A stretch of 64,000 nucleotides of DNA from Blepharisma japonicum (lineage: Eukaryota > Ciliophora > Heterotrichea > Heterotrichida > Blepharismidae), in contig CATKHK010000086.1 of the NCBI GenBank assembly GCA_949751835.1, positions 1 through 64,000 on the forward strand. The letters run 5' to 3'. The notes beneath the pieces are model-generated. The model made no database searches and was not told where the DNA came from. It saw only the letters and a list, made by a program, of their open reading frames with translations. Made by a program: the position numbers and the translations under genes. Shown here piece by piece: positions 43,580-53,368 of this stretch; position 1 is the stretch's first letter; every line of letters starts with the position of its first letter.

Positions 43580-44254
43580 ATGTGAGTTATTGTTTTTTGC
43601 AACTGAATTGTGCCTATTACATCACCATGGACTCAAATTTCCATTTATTTGATGGTAAGGGTTTTGACTCCAGAGCAAGTTATTCAAGCAGCGGCTGGGC
43701 TACATCCTTTCACATGCGATTACATCCATGATGGCCCATGCCTTGTCCACTGGATTAAAGTTTTCATAAAAGCTTTCAAATTTGCCATGAAGTTTTATTT
43801 CCCTCTCCACTTCATCCCGGTCCTTATACGATACAAATCTCTCCTTAACAAGCCAGTCTCTGTTGTTCGAGGTGCAGGAAAGCAATGCCTAAGATCAACT
43901 CTCCTACTAACAATGATGGTTTTTATTAGCAAAGTTACTATTTGTGTATATCTTAAGTACATCCCAATAATTAGCATGAAGCTTCTGGTGCTTGTAGCTT
44001 CATTATGTGTGACAGCTACGTTTATCGAATCACCAGCAAGAGTTAGTGAGCTAGCACTTTACGTTATGCCAAGATTCCTCGATGCCTTGTGGAAATTCTT
44101 TAAGAGAAGAGGACTGGTTGTCCCAATTCCTGCAGCACATACATTCATGTTTTCAGCCTCCTTGGCTGCGATTATGTATTGTAGTAAGTATGAGCCAGAG
44201 CATCTCAAGCCGACTTATAGAAAACTCGCTGACAAGTTCTTTGGAGAAAATTAA
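43580..44254 (+). CDS. TMEM135: TMEM135-family membrane protein
   Basis: The product is 224 residues, about half of human TMEM135. The N-terminal part carries LTPEQVIQAAAGLHPFTCDY and IHDGPCLVHWIKVFIKAFK, matching the TMEM135 N-terminal domain. Several hydrophobic segments follow (about 80-160), then YEPEHLKPTYRKLADKFFG at the end, the family's C-terminal signature. The start is the ATG at 43580, where two TGA Trp codons follow at once. TMEM135/PMP52 is found in peroxisomes and lipid droplets and affects mitochondrial dynamics. Confidence 0.85.
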
Positions 44255-44803
44255 GATAAGGTTATCAATTTAGAAATTTTCTAATTAGCTTATAAGTGTT
44301 AACATGGGTGAAATGCTTAGAATTATCCCATTTAGGCCATTGATTATTATTTTGGTTTCTCTTTTTTAGCAAAAGGCGATAGTTTCAGTATCTTAATCTA
44401 TTTTTTGCTTTGCCTTCGTGCTAATATTTTTCTCACAATAATCAAGAATTTGGATCATCTAAATTATTTAACAAAAAAAAAGCATTTCAAATATTATGTA
44501 CATATCTAGCCTTTTTATGGTGAATGATGACCTTGCTTTCCCTACAGTAAGTATATTTAATATTATTTATTCAGCAAAACTATTTTTAGATTTTATATAA
44601 GCAATACCTTGTAAGTGGATTTTGTCTAGGAATTGTCTCTCAAAATTGAAAAATAAACGTTTACAAATATAAATTAACCCTATTTTGGATAAGAGAAAAA
44701 TCTGAATCATTTGTAAGGGGAATTATATATTTATGCTTTGAGAAAACTTTATGCATTAAATATTTCTAGCAGATGATTCTTTACTTAACTTATAAAACTC
44801 ATC
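44255..44803. other. Convergent AT-rich intergenic region
   Basis: This lies between convergent gene ends. No recognisable gene or RNA was seen. Confidence 0.5.
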
Positions 44804-45568
44804 TTATTTTATAGCATTAGTTTCAGGTAAACTCGGAGCAGTAAGAAAAGCAACTGAATCAGGATTCCCAGATAGCGCCTGTTCTAGCTGGTCATACACT
44901 GACTTCTGCAAAATCTGCGAGTTTTGCAGTCTCTGGATAAGTTCCAGCTCTTCTTGCTCCATCCTAGCAATTTCTGCCTCTTTTTCTGCCCTAATTTTAT
45001 TTTCCTCTTCAATTTTTCTCTGCAGCTCAATTTTTGCTTTTTCCTTTCTTTGGAGCTCTTTTTCTTTTTTCCTTTTTTCTGCTTCTTTTTGTTCTCTTTT
45101 TATTTGATTTGCAGCATCCGATTTCTGACTAAGCTCTTCTTGTCTTTGTTTTTCCCGAATATTTTTGCTTTCTTGTTTGGACTGTTTGATTTGCTGCACT
45201 TCAGCTTTAAGCTTGCTCAGCATTTCTTCTCTTGTCATAGATCTTGCAGATTTCAGTCTTTCTTTTTCTGCTCTATAGTGAGAAGCTTTTTCTTTTTCTT
45301 CCTCTTCTTTGGCTTGCTTCAGTTCCTCTTTTTTCTTTTGGTTTTCTAAGTTCCTAGCTCTGACTTCCATGATTTCTCTAGCCCGTTTTCTCGTTTCTTC
45401 AATAGATCTGATTGCTTTAGCTTCTTCCTGTTTTAAAAGGGCTATACGATTAAATAACAATTTTGCATCCTCTTCAGCCTGTTTTCTCATGTTTTTTGCC
45501 TCTACAAACTTTCGGTGGTCTTCAATAGGATCATTATCAAAGCTTTGAAGTGAGTCTTTTGACTCCAT
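44804..45568 (-). CDS. Coiled-coil protein, paralogue of the divergent neighbour
   Basis: The product is 254 residues, almost entirely Glu/Lys/Gln/Arg coiled coil. Residues about 23-68 (EAKNMRKQAEEDAKLLFNRI) match the neighbour at 45606-46334 (EAKKLRKQMEQDAQLLSNRI). The C-terminal ELELIQRLQNSQILQKSVYD matches EMELIKRLQNTQLIQKQAFE. The shared RLQN motif near the end may define a ciliate-specific family. No function can be assigned; a cytoskeletal or basal-body role is possible. Confidence 0.8.
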   Translation of the reverse strand: MESKDSLQSFDNDPIEDHRKFVEAKNMRKQAEEDAKLLFNRIALLKQEEAKAIRSIEETRKRAREIMEVRARNLENQKKKEELKQAKEEEEKEKASHYRAEKERLKSARSMTREEMLSKLKAEVQQIKQSKQESKNIREKQRQEELSQKSDAANQIKREQKEAEKRKKEKELQRKEKAKIELQRKIEEENKIRAEKEAEIARMEQEELELIQRLQNSQILQKSVYDQLEQALSGNPDSVAFLTAPSLPETNAIK

Positions 45569-45605
45569 CTTTAAATTATAACAAAACTTTCGTTAATTGA
45601 AGTAT

Positions 45606-46334
45606 ATGGAACTCAACCGTTCACCTAATTTAATAGAAGCCAAAAAGCTGAGAAAACAGATGGAACAGGATGCGCAGCTGCTTTCCAATAGGATTAAGCT
45701 ATTGCAGCAAGAAGAAGCCAGAACTTGGAAAAAAATCGAAGAAACTAGAAAAAAGTCCCAAGAACTGAAAAATGTGAAAAAAGAGCAAGAAGAGTTTGTC
45801 AGGCAAAAATCTGAAATTAAGACGCAAAGGGAAAGAGCACTGAGTGAGCAAAGGTCGCACTACAACAAAATACGAGAAGAAAGAAAGCAAAATACATATA
45901 CATTAAAACAAGCAATTTTACAAAATAAAAGAGAAGAAGCTTTTAATGTAAGAAAACAAAGAGAAGAAAATATAAGGAAGAAAAAAGACATGGTGGACTA
46001 CTTTAGAGAAGAAAATCAAGCTAGGAAATCAGCAATAAGAGGTAGTGAGATGTCAGCGACACAGCGTATTAACCAATGGAGGAACCAAAAATTCGAGGAA
46101 TTCAAAAATGATTACCAGAAGAGAATTGATACCGAAGATGGCATTAGGAAAACTAAGGAAAAAGAAGTAATGGATATGGAACTGCTTGAAATGGAGCTAA
46201 TCAAAAGGCTCCAAAACACTCAGCTGATCCAGAAGCAAGCTTTTGAAGAATTAGACACCGTTTTGAAACATTCTAATGTCAGCAAAACGTCTGGAATTTT
46301 CTCTAAAAAATCACTTGAAAGTATTAATAATTAA
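45606..46334 (+). CDS. Coiled-coil protein, paralogue of the divergent neighbour
   Basis: The product is 242 residues, coiled coil throughout. The ATG at 45606 (MELNRSPNL) is preferred over an upstream TTG. Its N-terminal 60 and C-terminal 30 residues match the gene at 44804-45568, while the middle has diverged (WRNQKFEEFKNDYQK). The two start codons are 37 nt apart on opposite strands, so the pair looks like an inverted duplication sharing a promoter. Its stop is 6 nt from the next gene's ATG. Confidence 0.8.
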   Translation: MELNRSPNLIEAKKLRKQMEQDAQLLSNRIKLLQQEEARTWKKIEETRKKSQELKNVKKEQEEFVRQKSEIKTQRERALSEQRSHYNKIREERKQNTYTLKQAILQNKREEAFNVRKQREENIRKKKDMVDYFREENQARKSAIRGSEMSATQRINQWRNQKFEEFKNDYQKRIDTEDGIRKTKEKEVMDMELLEMELIKRLQNTQLIQKQAFEELDTVLKHSNVSKTSGIFSKKSLESINN

Positions 46335-46340
46335 ATAAAA

Positions 46341-47237
46341 ATGCAAAGTCTAATGATTGTAAAATCAATATAGGGATTTAAAGATGCAGGCCTTAGACTT
46401 GACAAGTTTCTATTAAAGCGATCTAAGTTGCCATGAACTTTAGTTAATAAGCTACTCAGAACAGGTGAAGTATATGCTATAAATGAAAATGGGAAAACTA
46501 GTTCTAATCTTTACAAATTGCAAATAAATGACAAATTTTACTTCCCTAAGCACATAAATTTTGAGTCTCCAATAGTAGCTAATAATGATATGAAAGATAT
46601 GTTCAAAAAATGGATAATTTATGAAGATGACGACATCATCGTGATAAATAAGCCAGCTGGAATCGCCACTCAAGGTGGGATAAAAATAAAGCTAAGTGCT
46701 GACAAATTGGCTATGAACTATTTTGAGGGATCAAGATTAATGCATAGATTGGATCAAAATGTATCTGGGATAATGGCGTTTGGGAAAAGTTCTGAAGCTT
46801 GCCAATTAGAGATGACCGAAAAAGAATATGTTGGAATTGTGAAAGGGAAGCCATTGAAAGATAAAGGTGAACTAAGCACTTTCTTAAAAGAATCAGAAGA
46901 GGGATGGCAAGAAATTAGTGAAGTGGGAAAGTTTGCGAAGACTTTTTATGAGATGCTTACAACTTCAAAGTATTTAGAAAGCCCTTTTTCTTACTTAAAG
47001 TTTAAACTTGTGACTGGTAGGAAGCATCAAATAAGATTGCATTCTTCAAAAGTATTGAAATGTCCTTTAGTTGGAGACTATAAGTATGGATTTGATTTTT
47101 CAGAGTTTAATAAGGAAAACCGAATATATCTCCATTCCTGTGGAATAAAAATAAAAGGGAAAAAATTAGAGGCTGAAATTCCTCAAGATTTCAAAGATAT
47201 GCAAGCAAAGCTGGGTCTTCATAATTTACTTAAATAA
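46341..47237 (+). CDS. RluA-type RNA pseudouridine synthase with S4 domain
   Basis: The product is 293 residues after a 15-nt intron at 46359-46373 that lies just six codons from the start. An S4-like RNA-binding domain covers about 7-65 (GLRLDKFLLKRS, PWTLVNKLLRTGEVY). The catalytic domain has IINKPAGIATQGG-like text (IVINKPAGIATQGG), HRLDQNVSG with the catalytic Asp at about 128, and GRKHQIRLHSS. It converts uridine to pseudouridine in rRNA or tRNA, probably in mitochondria like RPUSD proteins; the location is inference. Confidence 0.92.
46359..46373 (+). other. 15-nt intron
   Basis: GTAAAATCAATATAG, with A at position 10. It removes an in-frame TAG after the sixth codon. Confidence 0.85.
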
Positions 47238-47382
47238 CAAATTTTATGGAATGCAGAATTAATTTGGAGATTAATTTTTGAAATGAGCTAATACAAAATT
47301 TTAGAGTTTTTTTTTTAATTAAAGTTTCATTTTCAAAATTTTTGGCCTTTCTAAGCAGATATAATTTTAAGTAAAAAATTAA

Positions 47383-48399
47383 TTAATGCTCAACAAAATA
47401 AGTTTCTTCTTCATGGAATGGATTATTTTCTACCTCATCAGGTCTTAAAATAATTCCTACATCGGCAGCTTCTTTTTTGTTCAATTGTTCTATTAAAATC
47501 CATAATTCTTTTTTAAGATTTCTTACATTTTCATCAGTATTGATTGTATCAGCTCTATGAAATTCATCAGCGAAAATTTTTCTATATGAAATTTCATGAG
47601 AATCAACAAGTTTTAGCTGTCTATTATACTCATAATATATTTTCTGGGTAGCATCAGAAACTCTGCAAACAAATTTTTCAACTGTATTGAATACAATAAC
47701 AAATTGATTGTCAATTTTTTTCATTGTTGGTGTTTGCGAAATTTCATAGGTTTTATCAGCAATTCTGTTTCCAAATTTAACAACATCGCAGTATACCTTT
47801 TTAAGCCAACTGCCTAAGCTAAACTTTCTTCTTCTAATTACTTGCATATCAAGTAAGGGTAGAACATTAGATTCACTAGCACACGCTCTTGCCCCATATT
47901 TTTCGTCAAAAGCTACTTGAACACTCTCGAGTCGTCTTTCATCATATCTACTAAGCTCCGCATCTGCAGATTTTGCCTTTATATTGATGGATTTTGCCTT
48001 GCCATCTTCAAAATTTGGTAAATATCCTCTAAACGCACCATTCTCAGCTATGCCTTTAAGCATTTTTCTATAAAATTCAGCTGCATAAGTGCAGTATTTA
48101 TATGCCATTTTGGTATCTTTAAGACCATAAAATAATAGAAATTCTTCAAAAGCTGAATTTCCACCTGCTATGATGTATTTTAGCTCTTCAAGAGTCCAAT
48201 AATTACTTGAAACTTGCTTAACATAACTAATGTTGGAAAGTAATGACTGATGAAGAACCTTGCATTTCTCGCATATAAAGATTCCATGGTTAACAGAACA
48301 AAATCTAGTATCAAAATCTCCGCACTCAAAGCATTTCGAATTATTTGGATCTTCTCTGAGCTTTTGAAAAAATTCCTGGACCATATCTGGAGATATCAT
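47383..48399 (-). CDS. ArfGAP-like zinc-finger protein lacking the arginine finger
   Basis: The product is 338 residues. The start region MISPDMVQEFFQKLREDPNN resembles ArfGAP N-termini. The zinc finger is complete: C-x2-C-x16-C-x2-C (CFECGDFDTRFCSVNHGIFI then CEKC, about 23-46). AGGNSAFEEFLLFYGL follows as in ArfGAPs. But the catalytic IHRSLG reads LHQSLL, so the Arg finger is Gln, and the Trp of the finger is Phe. The enzyme is likely inactive, acting as an adaptor. The upstream frame to 48438 lacks an ATG, so 48399 is used. Confidence 0.8.
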   Translation of the reverse strand: MISPDMVQEFFQKLREDPNNSKCFECGDFDTRFCSVNHGIFICEKCKVLHQSLLSNISYVKQVSSNYWTLEELKYIIAGGNSAFEEFLLFYGLKDTKMAYKYCTYAAEFYRKMLKGIAENGAFRGYLPNFEDGKAKSINIKAKSADAELSRYDERRLESVQVAFDEKYGARACASESNVLPLLDMQVIRRRKFSLGSWLKKVYCDVVKFGNRIADKTYEISQTPTMKKIDNQFVIVFNTVEKFVCRVSDATQKIYYEYNRQLKLVDSHEISYRKIFADEFHRADTINTDENVRNLKKELWILIEQLNKKEAADVGIILRPDEVENNPFHEEETYFVEH

Positions 48400-48622
48400 T
48401 TTTATTATCTCATTAATTTTCTGACCGGGATCTAGCAAAATAAGGAAGTAAGTTTATTTTTGTTTAATCAAGCATTTCTTATTCTAAGCAATTTTATATA
48501 TAAATTTTATTACAGTAGGCAAATGCATAAAAATTTAATCTATTTATGCAATTATTTTGCAGCACAATTTAAGATCAAAAAATAGAAGAAAACATTACAA
48601 TCTTAATTATTTTCGATAAAAT

Positions 48623-49561
48623 ATGGGTGCATACCTTTCTTCACCAAAAACTGACAAACATACAATTAAAGGTCAAAATGATCGAGTCAGGTAACTTTAA
48701 TATAGTTTTGCAGCATCAGAAATGCAAGGATGGAGAATAGGCATGGAAGATGCACAAATCACAGAAGTTAATCTGGGTCCAGATGCAATGCTTTTTGGAG
48801 TTTTTGATGGGCATGGCGGTAAAGAAGTTGCCAAATTTGTAGAGCGTCATTTTTGCCAAGAGCTTTTAGCAAATCGTAACTATCAAACAAATCGTTTTGA
48901 AGTCGCTTTACAAGAAACTTATCTGAAAATGGACCAGCTTTTAACAACTAAAGAAGGCCAGCGTGAATTAGTCAGACTGCAGCGCGATCTTCCTGATGAT
49001 TATCAAGTTGTTGTTGATGATGCAGACTCCTTAGCAGGCTGTACATCAGTGGTAGCTTTAATTAAAGGCAACAAATTATATGTAGCGAATGCAGGAGATT
49101 CCAGATGTGTATTAGCTAAAGCAGGAAGGGCTATTGAAATGTCACAAGATCATAAGCCTGACAATCAGATCGAAAAGGATAGGATCACAAGAGCAGGGGG
49201 TAGCGTGGAAGATGGAAGAGTTATGGGAAATTTAAATTTAAGCAGAGCGATTGGTGATTTAGAGTATAAAAAAAATGCAGAGCTAGCTCCTGAAGAACAG
49301 ATGGTAACAGCTTTTCCTGATATTAAAGTCGAAGAGCTTACACCTGAGTGTGATTTCATCATATTGGCATGTGATGGGATTTGGGATATTTTGACTTGCC
49401 AACAATGTGTTGAGATTTGTTATAAAAACATTGCTGAAGGTATTGATTTAGGAGATGCAGTTGAAAAGGTCATTGATAGATGTCTTGCACCTGATGTTGC
49501 AAGCACTGGCGGCTTAGGCTGCGATAATATGACTATGATATTAGTTAAGTTTAATCATTAA
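48623..49561 (+). CDS. PP2C-family Ser/Thr phosphatase, N-myristoylated
   Basis: The product is 307 residues after a 15-nt intron at 48691-48705. It starts MGAYLSSPKTDKHTIKGQND, the standard opening of small PP2Cs and a likely myristoylation site. Then come SEMQGWRIGMEDAQI, VFDGHGGKEVA, AGCTSVVALI, ANAGDSRCVLA, LNLSRAIGDLEYK, ILACDGIWDILT and LGCDNMTMILV. All metal-binding Asp residues are present. Length matches PPM1A/B-like core enzymes. The stop TAA abuts the ATG of NME7 with no gap. Confidence 0.95.
48691..48705 (+). other. 15-nt intron
   Basis: GTAACTTTAATATAG, with A at position 10. It removes an in-frame TAA. Confidence 0.85.
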
Positions 49562-50692
49562 ATGGCTTTAAATGAAGAAAGGTATGCTTTTGTTGTGGAC
49601 TGGTTTGATCAAGCAGCAGCACTTGTGAGGAAGTACCAGTTGTTTTGATACCCAATAGATCAAACCATTGAAATGGTATACTTTACTTAGTATGATTTAA
49701 AAAACCGAAGAATTTTCCTCAAAAGATCTCAATATCCTAATCTCACTCTAGAAGATCTCTATTTAGGTGCAGCGATTTCTATATACTCGAGACAGCTTAA
49801 AGTTGTAGAATATGGTGACACATTTACAAAAAGCCACTTCGAAAACCAAAGAGAGCGGACATTTGCAATGATAAAGCCGGACTGTTACAATCATATTGGA
49901 AAAATCATTGATAGGATTCTGCAAGAAGGGTTTAAGATTACTAATATCAAGATGCATAGATTTACTGTAAATCAAGCAAGGCAGTTTTATTCGGAGCACG
50001 ATGGAAAACAATTTTATCAAGACTTAGTCAATTTTATTAGCAGTGATGTATCAGTTGGAATGGAGCTGATTGCAGGTAACGCTATTGCAAAGTGAAAAGA
50101 TATTATAGGTCCTGCAAATTCACACACTGCAAGAGTGGATGCTCCTCAAAGTATAAGAGCAGCTTATGGCTCTGATGGTGCAAGAAACGCTGTTCATGGA
50201 AGTGAGTCAGCTGATAGAGCTGCCAGAGAAATTGACTATTTCTTTAGCTTGCCTGGCAATACAGCTACCTATAGCAATTGCACATGCTGTGTCATTAAAC
50301 CTCATGCAATGGCTAATGCAGGAAGGATTATTGATATGATTATTGGTGATGGATTTGAAATTTCTGCGTTGCAAATGTTTAATTTGGATAAGCCAAACAC
50401 TGAAGAGTTTCTAGATGTCTATAAAGGTGTTTTGCCTGAATTTAGCGGGATAGTTGAGCATTTTATATCAGGACCTTGCATTGCAATGGAAATAAGACAA
50501 GAAAATCCAGTGGAAAGCTTTAGGGAGATTTGTGGACCTTTGGATCCTGAAGTAGCAAGAAGTTCTAAGCCACGGTCTATAAGAGCTATATTTGGAATTG
50601 ATAGAATCCTAAATGCTGTCCACTGCACAGATTTGCCAGAAGATGGTCTAATGGAAAATGAGTATTTTTTTAGAATTTTGTCCAGAAATTAA
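49562..50692 (+). CDS. NME7: Nucleoside diphosphate kinase 7 (NME7)
   Basis: The product is 371 residues after a 15-nt intron at 49676-49690, close to human NME7 (376). The DM10 domain (about 5-92) reads RYAFVVDWFDQAAALVRKYQ and then LKNRRIFLKR and LYLGAAISIYSRQL. NDK domain A follows with FAMIKPD and NAVHGSES (His at about 204), then domain B with TCCVIKPH and NAVHCTDLPEDGL (His at about 347). Both active-site His residues are present. NME7 sits in the gamma-tubulin ring complex and the ciliary microtubule lumen. Trp at LFWYP and AKWKD is TGA. Its ATG follows the PP2C stop directly. Confidence 0.97.
49676..49690 (+). other. 15-nt intron
   Basis: GTATACTTTACTTAG, with A at position 10. It removes an in-frame TAG inside the DM10 domain. 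Confidence 0.85.
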
Positions 50693-51240
50693 GATAATTT
50701 AAATATAAACTGCTTGTATACACAAATTACATATATAAATTAAAGTTCTTTATCCTAGAGAAAGGTAAAGCCTCTTACTTCCTGAAAGAGAAGATTACTT
50801 CATAAGCATAGATGAAATAATATATAATCCTATAGGGTATAAAATAATAGCGCAGGGAATAAAAATAGCATAGTGCCTCTTTTCTAAAGGAATCAATTAA
50901 ATAAAATAGACTTAAAGATCAAATCAAAGCTATTTATAGTTGCTTCGTTTATTAATAAAATAATTTGTTAACTCTTTCATATTTTCTTTCAAAATTTATT
51001 TTAATTAAATATACGTTTTTTTACATAAACCAGTTCATACTTTACGTCATATTCCTTTATTTAGCAACTCACAGTACATAGCTATTTACTTATTATTTAC
51101 TTATACTTCTTTTCTATAATTATTCCCGACTTACCTTCTAGCTTCAAAATAATTATTAATTCAAATTATTCTTCTTTATGCTACTCTGAACATCCATAAT
51201 TTTATTTATATATATTCGTTTAAATAAATAACTGTTTAAG
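50693..51240. other. AT-rich intergenic region
   Basis: This lies between two plus-strand genes. No open frame of note, RNA gene or repeat was seen. Confidence 0.5.
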
Positions 51241-52266
51241 ATGGAATCATGCCGCGCTTCAGAACAAAACTTGATGCAAGATTTTATGACAAAACTTATT
51301 GAATTTATCTCCCAAACCCACAGCTGTTCCCCTCTATTCACAGCTTCTTCTAGTTCCTTTACAAAATTGTACAGTCCAAAACCTTCATCGATCCATGAAA
51401 GTATTCAAGCCCTCTGGAAAAACCAGCAAACTCCTCATAAAGAATTTGAAATTGACCTTTTGGAGTGCATTGAAGGCTGCCATCCACTTCTGTTGGAAAG
51501 ATGAAAATTTCATATCATCCCTAAAAGGCTTGCTGCTGATTTTTCAGGAAATAAGACTGAAATGCCGAACATTGCTGGAATTCGAGCCCTAATGGCTGCT
51601 AGTTTATTGCTGCCTGCTTCAGAAATTAAAAATTCTTCAATATCTTTGATAATTCGGACAGCCTCTCAAGAGGGTATCAGCTGAGATCCATCAATTCTCC
51701 CTCAAGACATCAAATATTTTCCTTCAATTCCATTCAAATTTGAAACAGCTTTCAATATATTATCAGTCAGAATTGAGTACACCACGAAAAACATCAAACC
51801 AAGGATCATTTCTCAAACCTTAGGCATTCGGCCAAGGTTAACATCAGTCGATGGAGGCGATTTTGAGCTAAAAGATGTTTTTAAACATCATACAAGAAGC
51901 CAAATTTCGCTATTAAGCACAGATGCATCACCTGAAACACCTCGCCTCCGGTCCAGGAGCAGAATGCTGTCTCTGATTGAGTCAGAGAGTTTTTACGAAG
52001 AAAGCGAGGTCGGCTTCAAGCTGATTTACAGTGATTTGTGCACTGATGAATATGATCCAAGCTCTGATGAAGAAAATGACACATTTGCGGAGGGGTTTTT
52101 TGAGAACCCTTTTGGGTCATTAGAATCTTCTAATGACACTAGGATTTCTTTGTATAGAAAACAATGTGACAAAATAAGGGAAGTCAACCTGTTTAAAGGT
52201 AGCTCAAATTCAATATCCCAGGTGAGAGAAATTCTCACTTACTGGGCTAATAGGAAAACTTGTTAA
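51241..52266 (+). CDS. Unknown protein, faintly HORMA/ATG13-like
   Basis: The product is 341 residues with two TGA codons read as Trp (LLLERWKFHI, GISWDPS). The N-terminal 190 residues look globular: helix FMTKLIEFISQTHS, then EFEIDLLECIEGCHPLLLER, and FKFETAFNILSVRIEYTTK. The order LLLERW then a Leu-rich helix then a beta pair is loosely like ATG13-type HORMA domains, but similarity is too weak to assign. The C-terminal half is acidic and Ser-rich and probably disordered, with TDEYDPSSDEEND. Confidence 0.65.
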
Positions 52267-52301
52267 ATTTATGTAATAATATTATTCAAAGTCTGAATAA
52301 A

Positions 52302-53297
52302 ATGGAAGAAACAGATAATATAAGAGGAGAGTCCTGGATTTCTATAAAAGAAATAATTAAAGCTGCTGATTTGCAGTCAGTGTACCGACAAAGGAGCAGG
52401 AGTTCAAGCGAATGTTCAGATTTATCTATTCCTTCAGAAGACGCAAATATCACAATAGATTGAACAAGAAATAGTTTTGGAATTTATGGCGAAAACTCTT
52501 ATGGGAAAAAAGACCCTGGAGATATTTTTGTAGAAAATACGTTGAATTGCAACACAAATGGGGCTTTTCGACATTCTACTTGCACTAACGATGATATTTG
52601 GACTTTTGGGAATTCACATAACAGAAATATAGAGAATCTTAAAGAAAAACTTGCAAAATCCAACGAATCGTATACAATAGCTACAAATGAAATAATTAAA
52701 CTTAAGAAATATAACAAAAATCTCCAAGAAGATTATAAAAAACAAATGGTTTATATAAAAGAGCAATATGAAAATTACTTTTTAAATGAAAAGAAAGTAA
52801 TGGAAAAAGAGTTTGAAGAAAAAATAGAGCAAATAAAATCAAGTCATAAGCAAGAAATGCATAAGATAAGTAACAAATGAGAAGAAATTACAAGCAAGTT
52901 AAAAAATATATATGATTTGGAAATAGAAGGAAAAGATTCGTTAATAAAAAAATTGACTGACAAGCTCTTAAAGAATAAAGAAAAGAGAGAGTGGTGCCAT
53001 GAAGAATGCAACAAAAAGATATGTAAATATAAAAAAAATCAAAAAATTATAAGGACACTTAATTATCAGCTGGATGAACAAAAGCTCATAATCGAATCTC
53101 AAAAACGAATCATTGAAGGATTAAATTCTGACTTACTAAGAATGAGCACAAAAACTCATAATTCCATGCATAATCAAGAGTCAAGCCAAAATTCGGACTT
53201 AATCTCATTTTTCAGTAAGCTTAACAACATATTAGAATCTGCTAACAGTTTAAAAACGTCAGATAGCTCCCCAAAATCCTACAAGTGTAATTATTAA
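52302..53297 (+). CDS. Unknown coiled-coil protein
   Basis: The product is 331 residues. A Ser-rich N-terminus (RQRSRSSSECSDLS) leads into a coiled coil from about 105 to 285 (ENLKEKLAKSNESY...). Two TGA codons are Trp. The ATG at 52302 (MEETDNIRGESW) is preferred over an upstream TTG in the same frame. It starts 35 nt after the previous gene's TAA. Nothing further is recognised. Confidence 0.7.
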
Positions 53298-53368
53298 GCT
53301 TATTTCTTTGCCAATTTTTATATTGATAATTATGTGAATAATTCTGTCAACATAGAAATATAATAATT

